A stretch of 18,733 bases of DNA from Cyanobacteria bacterium HKST-UBA02 (GTDB lineage: Bacteria; Cyanobacteriota; Vampirovibrionia; Obscuribacterales; Obscuribacteraceae), in contig JAGQHH010000063.1 in the NCBI GenBank assembly GCA_020431945.1, forward strand, positions 1 to 18,733. Direction: 5' to 3'. The position numbers and the translations under genes are program-made. The first letter of the stretch is position 1; every line of letters begins with the position of its first letter. Shown in pieces: positions 15,413 through 18,733 of the stretch. Below the pieces are notes generated by a model. It saw only the letters and a list, made by a program, of their open reading frames with translations. It searched no databases and was not told the DNA's origin.

Positions 15413-16076
15413 TTGAGGTTAGTTTATAGAGCTCGCATTGCTCGTTTGCGGGGATGCCTGCTTTCAGTTTGCCGATGACCATTTGATAGTGAGGGTCGCT
15501 TGCTTCTCCAGGAAGAACGACACCACCGCGCCCGCCCCGGCGGACCAGAAGCCCGTCCCGGAGGGGGTTGAGATCCCTGAGACCGGTGAGAGGCTCGGTG
15601 GCCTCCACCACGGTCACCTGGACCTTGAGAGAATCGATCTCGTTTTCTTTTATCTGAGGATAACGATATTCACGGTTGATAGCATTTTCGGTGGCATAGA
15701 CCGTGGCCAGGACCAGGTCGCCATGAAGTGGTTCCAGGGCTCCCCAGCAGGCCCTGGTCCGACCTTGCTTCGAAAAGGTGACGAAGGTCCCCCGGGCTTT
15801 CTTGTAATCCGGTAGGACCCGGTATTCTCCGGCCAGCTCATCGAGGCTCTTTCGTTCAGAGACCGGGAGAAAGTGGTTGACCAGGGTGGCCCGGGCGATT
15901 TCGGCGAGCCCGGCAGTTTTTGCTATGCTGGTGGCTTCTCTGGCAGGAATAATGCCTTCCTGGTTTGTTTTTCTTAAGACCGGGGATGGCGAAATTCGCG
16001 AGAGCGACCGTCCCGGAAGGGCGAGGGCCGCTAGTATACAGGCGATCATTGTCAAGCTAAGCAAAAATGTCTGCAT
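15399..16076 (-). CDS. Exported AMMECR1-domain protein
   Basis: A 225-residue protein. Residues 1-22 (MQTFLLSLTMIACILAALAL) are a signal peptide or anchor. Residues about 57-215 form an AMMECR1 domain: RGTFVTFSKQGRTRACWGAL is the equivalent of the family's GTFVTL...LRGCIG segment with Cys110, and IDSLKVQVTVVEATEPL, DLNPLRDGLLVRRGGRGGVVLP match later conserved blocks. AMMECR1 proteins are generally cytoplasmic and of unknown biochemical function, so an exported version is unusual. It is the first gene of the minus-strand operon, and its last 14 nt overlap the start of the alpha-2-macroglobulin gene, implying translational coupling. The start has only a weak AGG 7 nt upstream. It may assist or modify the A2M protein; that is inference from position. 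Confidence 0.82.
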   Translation of the reverse strand: MQTFLLSLTMIACILAALALPGRSLSRISPSPVLRKTNQEGIIPAREATSIAKTAGLAEIARATLVNHFLPVSERKSLDELAGEYRVLPDYKKARGTFVTFSKQGRTRACWGALEPLHGDLVLATVYATENAINREYRYPQIKENEIDSLKVQVTVVEATEPLTGLRDLNPLRDGLLVRRGGRGGVVLPGEASDPHYQMVIGKLKAGIPANEQCELYKLTSNVYK

Positions 16077-16217
16077 TGTCAGCCTGGCTGGTGGGTGATC
16101 TTCCGTCTATTATGAAGCAGCCAGGTCAAATAGAGGTCAAGGGACTGTAAAGGTCGGGGCCCGGAAATTGCTCTTCTCGAGCCTGGCGGAACAACTTTTT
16201 CAGAATAACCTTTTAAT
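16077..16217. promoter_or_regulatory. Divergent promoter region of the two envelope operons
   Basis: A 141-bp gap between the AMMECR1 gene (minus) and the transpeptidase gene (plus). Two perfect AGGTCAA heptamers start at 16123 and 16134, 11 bp apart (about one helical turn), and an AGGTCGG follows at 16151. An 11-bp inverted repeat CAGCC-T-GGCTG lies at 16080-16090. This could be a shared operator coordinating both operons. No confident -10 or -35 elements are visible. Confidence 0.4.
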
Positions 16218-17144
16218 ATGAACGACACGCCCAGAAATCCTCATCGACGCCGCTTCCTGAAAAGCCTTCTTTCTCTGGGAGGAGCGGTGGAGACCGGGCG
16301 GGAGGTTTCGGCCAGGCCCCAGGGCAAGACTGCCTTTTTCTGGTGCGATCTCCAATCAGGCAATATAGGCTTTCCTACCGGTCTGAATGTGCCCAGCGCC
16401 CGGCCGGGATCGGTGATGAAACTGGTTACCGCCGCAGCGCTTCTCGAGGAGGGGATTTTCAATCCGAACCAGACTATAGACTGCACCGGCACTTTCCGAA
16501 CCGAGCGAGACACCTACAAATGTCCCCGGGGTCACGGTCCTCTTTCCATAGAGCAGGCTATCGCTTATTCCTGCAATGTTTTTTTCGCCCGGGCCAGCCA
16601 TACTGTCGGTGCCGGGGTGATCCTCCACTATGCACGGCTTTTCGGTCTGGACCGGGGGGTGGCCGGCAGCGCCTTCTCGTTTCCCAAGGAGATCCCCCTG
16701 GATTCGGTACGACTGGCCCTGGGGCTCGATCCGGATCTCAAGCCTTCGGCTCTGCAATTGATGCGGATCGCCGCCCTGGTAGGCAGGCGGGGTCGGATAC
16801 CTTTTCTCAAGAGTGCCGAAGTGCAAGCCGCTTCGGATGACAAGCCATTCGAGCTCGACCTGCGGGAAGATACTTTTAAACGTCTCAGGAATGCCATGAT
16901 CATGGCTGGCCGGGAAGGAACGGCGAAAGAGCTCGATCCCGAGGATCGCCTGAAGCTCGCTGTGAAAACCGGTACAGTGGCGCATGGAAAGAAATTCGAG
17001 TCCTTCATAGTGGGCTTTTTCCCTGCCCTGCCGGCTGATCGGGAGCCGGATCACGCCTTCTGCCTGCACGCCCCTTCGGGCACCAGCCATGATGCTGCGG
17101 TTCCCCAGGCACGCCGAATGCTTTTTTCCGTGGACTGGCCCTGA
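16218..17144 (+). CDS. Short penicillin-binding transpeptidase with twin-arginine signal
   Basis: A 308-residue protein with all three motifs of the penicillin-binding serine transpeptidase fold: SVMK (Ser65-Lys68) in PGSVMKLVTAAALLEEG, SCN (118-120) in AIAYSCNVFFA and KTGT (250-253) in LAVKTGTVA. It has only the catalytic domain and lacks the glycosyltransferase or dimerisation domains of class A and B PBPs. The N-terminus HRRRFLKSLLSLGG (9-22) fits a twin-arginine (Tat) signal with a weak hydrophobic core, so export in folded form is likely. Spacing between motifs (53 and 132 residues) is compatible with class B PBPs or class D beta-lactamases. The start ATG has no clear Shine-Dalgarno. It is followed 4 nt later by the SpoIID gene, pointing to joint peptidoglycan work. 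Confidence 0.87.
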   Translation: MNDTPRNPHRRRFLKSLLSLGGAVETGREVSARPQGKTAFFWCDLQSGNIGFPTGLNVPSARPGSVMKLVTAAALLEEGIFNPNQTIDCTGTFRTERDTYKCPRGHGPLSIEQAIAYSCNVFFARASHTVGAGVILHYARLFGLDRGVAGSAFSFPKEIPLDSVRLALGLDPDLKPSALQLMRIAALVGRRGRIPFLKSAEVQAASDDKPFELDLREDTFKRLRNAMIMAGREGTAKELDPEDRLKLAVKTGTVAHGKKFESFIVGFFPALPADREPDHAFCLHAPSGTSHDAAVPQARRMLFSVDWP

Positions 17145-17148
17145 ACTC

Positions 17149-18327
17149 ATGCGGCGAGCCGGAGCTCTTGTACTTTCTCTTTTAGTTTCGCTCTCCCTTT
17201 TCTGTTCGGAACAGGCGTCAGGTACGGCACCCGGGCAAGTGGCAGTGAATCTTTTCTGTGCTTACGGTCCAGTGGAGACGGTCCAGGTTCGCGGTCCCAT
17301 GGCACTTGCCGGCCCGGGGGAGAGGGTCCTTCCTGCCGGGGGCTCTTACAGGGTCTTCATGAAGGGCGGGCTCTTGCAGCTCTGTCATCAGGACAGGGAC
17401 CGCCAGGTTCCCATGGCCGGCGGCCGGCGTCTTGTTCTCAAGGCTCTTTCCGGACGGGGAATTACCATCGAGCGTCCCGATGGTCTGGTCCGGCGTTATT
17501 CAGGCAGTATCGTCGTGAGTATGAGGCAAAACCATCTCAGCCTGGTCAATCTGGTTCCCCGGGTCGACTATGTGCGTAGCGTGGTGGCATCGGAGCTTCC
17601 GATCTCGTTTCATCGAGAGGCTCGCAAAGCCCTGGCTGTTCTGACTCTCTGCCGTCTCGACAACAGCAAGGGAGTGGTCGATGATACCACCGAGTATGAA
17701 GCTTATAAGGGTCTAGACCCGATCACCCCGGTAACCGAAGATGCGGTGGCGAAAGTTTTTCGCCAGAGGCTGCGGTTCAAGAAGCGGACTATAAGGGCCT
17801 TTTATCATTCCACCTGTGCCGGCTCCACCAGCGATGGCCGGGAGATCTTCGGCAAGGGGGCCGCCAGTCTCGACTATCTCCAGTCGGTGCCCTGTTCTTT
17901 CTGCAAACAGTCTCCTTTCTTCGAGACTCGCAGCACCAGGATACCGGTCGAAAAGGTAAGAGAGATTTTCGGTGGCGCACTACCAGTGGTGACAGAGAGG
18001 GGCAGCGGTGATCGTCCCCTTCTGATTACTCTAATGGGCAAAAATGGCTCGGCCGTCAAAGTGCTGAGCGGCTATCAGACCTGGCTCGCCTTCGGCAGGA
18101 GTCTTGGCTGGGGCCGAATACCAGGCACACGCTATGAAATCGAGCCGGTCAATTGGAAAGGCGCCGATGGCGCAGGCTATCTGGAAGTACGTTCATCCGG
18201 CGCCGGTCATGGAGTCGGTCTCTGCCAGTGGGGGGCTCAGGGTCAGGCTCTCGCGGGCCGCGATTACAGGGAGATCCTCCATTACTATTTCCCGGCAGCG
18301 GAGCTGTATGATATTTTTGTTCCATGA
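17149..18327 (+). CDS. SpoIID/LytB-domain peptidoglycan lytic transglycosylase
   Basis: A 392-residue protein with a Sec signal peptide (residues 1-25, MRRAGALVLSLLVSLSLFC...). The SpoIID domain shows LVNLVPRVDYVRSVVASELP, with the presumed catalytic Glu149, then ARKALAVLTLCRLDN, FYHSTCAGSTSDGREIF, and near the end GAGHGVGLCQWGAQGQALAGRDYREILHYYFP, which is the family hallmark. Cys223, Cys249 and Cys252 with His220 may bind metal as in some clostridial SpoIID enzymes. SpoIID cleaves denuded glycan strands; outside spore formers such proteins are thought to remodel the wall or act at the septum. I place the start at ATG 17149 because the signal peptide begins there. A longer frame from 17089 overlaps the transpeptidase gene and adds an unlikely N-terminus. 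The spacing of 4 nt to the upstream stop indicates an operon. Confidence 0.9.
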   Translation: MRRAGALVLSLLVSLSLFCSEQASGTAPGQVAVNLFCAYGPVETVQVRGPMALAGPGERVLPAGGSYRVFMKGGLLQLCHQDRDRQVPMAGGRRLVLKALSGRGITIERPDGLVRRYSGSIVVSMRQNHLSLVNLVPRVDYVRSVVASELPISFHREARKALAVLTLCRLDNSKGVVDDTTEYEAYKGLDPITPVTEDAVAKVFRQRLRFKKRTIRAFYHSTCAGSTSDGREIFGKGAASLDYLQSVPCSFCKQSPFFETRSTRIPVEKVREIFGGALPVVTERGSGDRPLLITLMGKNGSAVKVLSGYQTWLAFGRSLGWGRIPGTRYEIEPVNWKGADGAGYLEVRSSGAGHGVGLCQWGAQGQALAGRDYREILHYYFPAAELYDIFVP

Positions 18328-18733
18328 ATATGAATCCTCCCCCCAGGGAAGTCCCGAAAGGGCTGCCGGCAGCTGAATATTTCAAGCTTTCCATCCGTTA
18401 TCTGATCATGGGCTGGACCCGCAACGCCCTGCGCTCCGGGCGAATCGGGCTCGATTGCGATCGCGAGCAGATTGCCGGTACGCCTCTTGCCGAGATGACT
18501 GCTTCGGACTATCAGTTCTTCGCCCGGCTGGTGGAGGGACTGGACAATGGTGTTTCCTTCTCCGAGAGCCTGGTGCGATTTTCGAGAGCCATGCTCGATT
18601 CTGCTCGGGAGACCGTGCGGGATTCGGTGCGTAATTACAGGGGCAGTGATGAGAACGACGTCATCAAGCTGATTCGCTTTGGTTTCGAAGAGTCTTTCAA
18701 GGGTTTCTCGAAAACCGCTACCGACGCCTGCGT
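18324..18733 (+). CDS. Unrecognised protein, cut by the right edge
   Basis: An open frame of 136 codons starts at ATG 18324, overlapping the SpoIID stop as ATGA, and runs to the end of the window without a stop. A second ATG is at 18330. The product begins MNMNPPPREVPKGLPAAEYF, then continues with a helical stretch around KLSIRYLIMGWTRNALRSG that looks like a single TPR-type hairpin, and further amphipathic helices (FFARLVEGLDNG, ESLVRFSRAMLDSARETV, IKLIRFGFEESFKGF). There is no signal peptide, so it is probably cytoplasmic. The 4-nt overlap places it in the transpeptidase-SpoIID operon. Function unknown. Confidence 0.7.
   Translation, partial: MNMNPPPREVPKGLPAAEYFKLSIRYLIMGWTRNALRSGRIGLDCDREQIAGTPLAEMTASDYQFFARLVEGLDNGVSFSESLVRFSRAMLDSARETVRDSVRNYRGSDENDVIKLIRFGFEESFKGFSKTATDAC

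Noticed and set aside
17089..17148. Upstream start for the SpoIID protein inside the transpeptidase gene
   Set aside because: It would add 20 non-homologous residues before a clean signal peptide; ATG 17149, 4 nt after the stop, is the better start.
17149..17220. Lipoprotein signal on the SpoIID protein (Cys19)
   Set aside because: The residues before the Cys (SLF) do not fit a lipobox; an ordinary Sec signal is more likely.

Overview
The window carries about a dozen bacterial protein genes, packed tightly on both strands at moderate to high GC. I see no rRNA, tRNA, CRISPR array or complete insertion sequence. The gene content (alpha-2-macroglobulin family protein, twin-arginine signal, SpoIID-domain protein without neighbouring sporulation genes, VanW, exported AMMECR1) suggests an environmental bacterium, probably diderm. 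SpoIID-domain proteins outside spore formers are known in Cyanobacteria and relatives, but I cannot assign a phylum from this window.

Left part (1-5663). A TPR-repeat protein, probably cut off by the left edge, ends at 1130 and faces a five-gene minus-strand operon transcribed from about 5663 down to 1187. Its order is a PaaK-type aryl-CoA ligase, an FlK-type hotdog thioesterase, a BamA/MenB-like crotonase fused to a C-terminal zinc ribbon, a canonical two-glutamate enoyl-CoA hydratase (PaaF-like) and a PaaG-like isomerase. Stops and starts overlap or lie 20-50 nt apart, mostly with good Shine-Dalgarno sites. Together these would activate an aromatic or other carboxylic acid to its CoA ester, rearrange and hydrate it, and proofread CoA esters. 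No epoxidase (PaaABCDE), ring-opening PaaZ, ring reductase, thiolase or hydroxyacyl-CoA dehydrogenase is present here.

Middle (5664-9667). The intergenic region upstream of paaK holds a 13-bp-periodic tandem repeat. It is followed by a membrane-anchored or secreted protein of unknown function (minus strand) and a divergent, orphan polytopic membrane protein (plus strand). After these come a 24-bp perfect palindrome and a striking chimeric gene. That gene has the N-terminal zinc ribbon/HTH and C-terminal tail of an IS1595/ISXO2-type transposase, but a DprA-like winged helix sits where the DDE catalytic core should be. It looks like a domesticated transposase turned into a DNA-binding protein.

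Right part (9688-18733). This is a cell-envelope locus made of two divergent operons. On the minus strand an exported AMMECR1-domain protein overlaps a 1666-residue alpha-2-macroglobulin with an intact thioester motif, followed by a small VanW protein. On the plus strand a short Tat-signal penicillin-binding transpeptidase is followed 4 nt later by a SpoIID-type peptidoglycan lytic protein, and then by an unrecognised gene that overlaps it (ATGA) and runs off the right edge. The layout suggests coordinated peptidoglycan remodelling and periplasmic defence.
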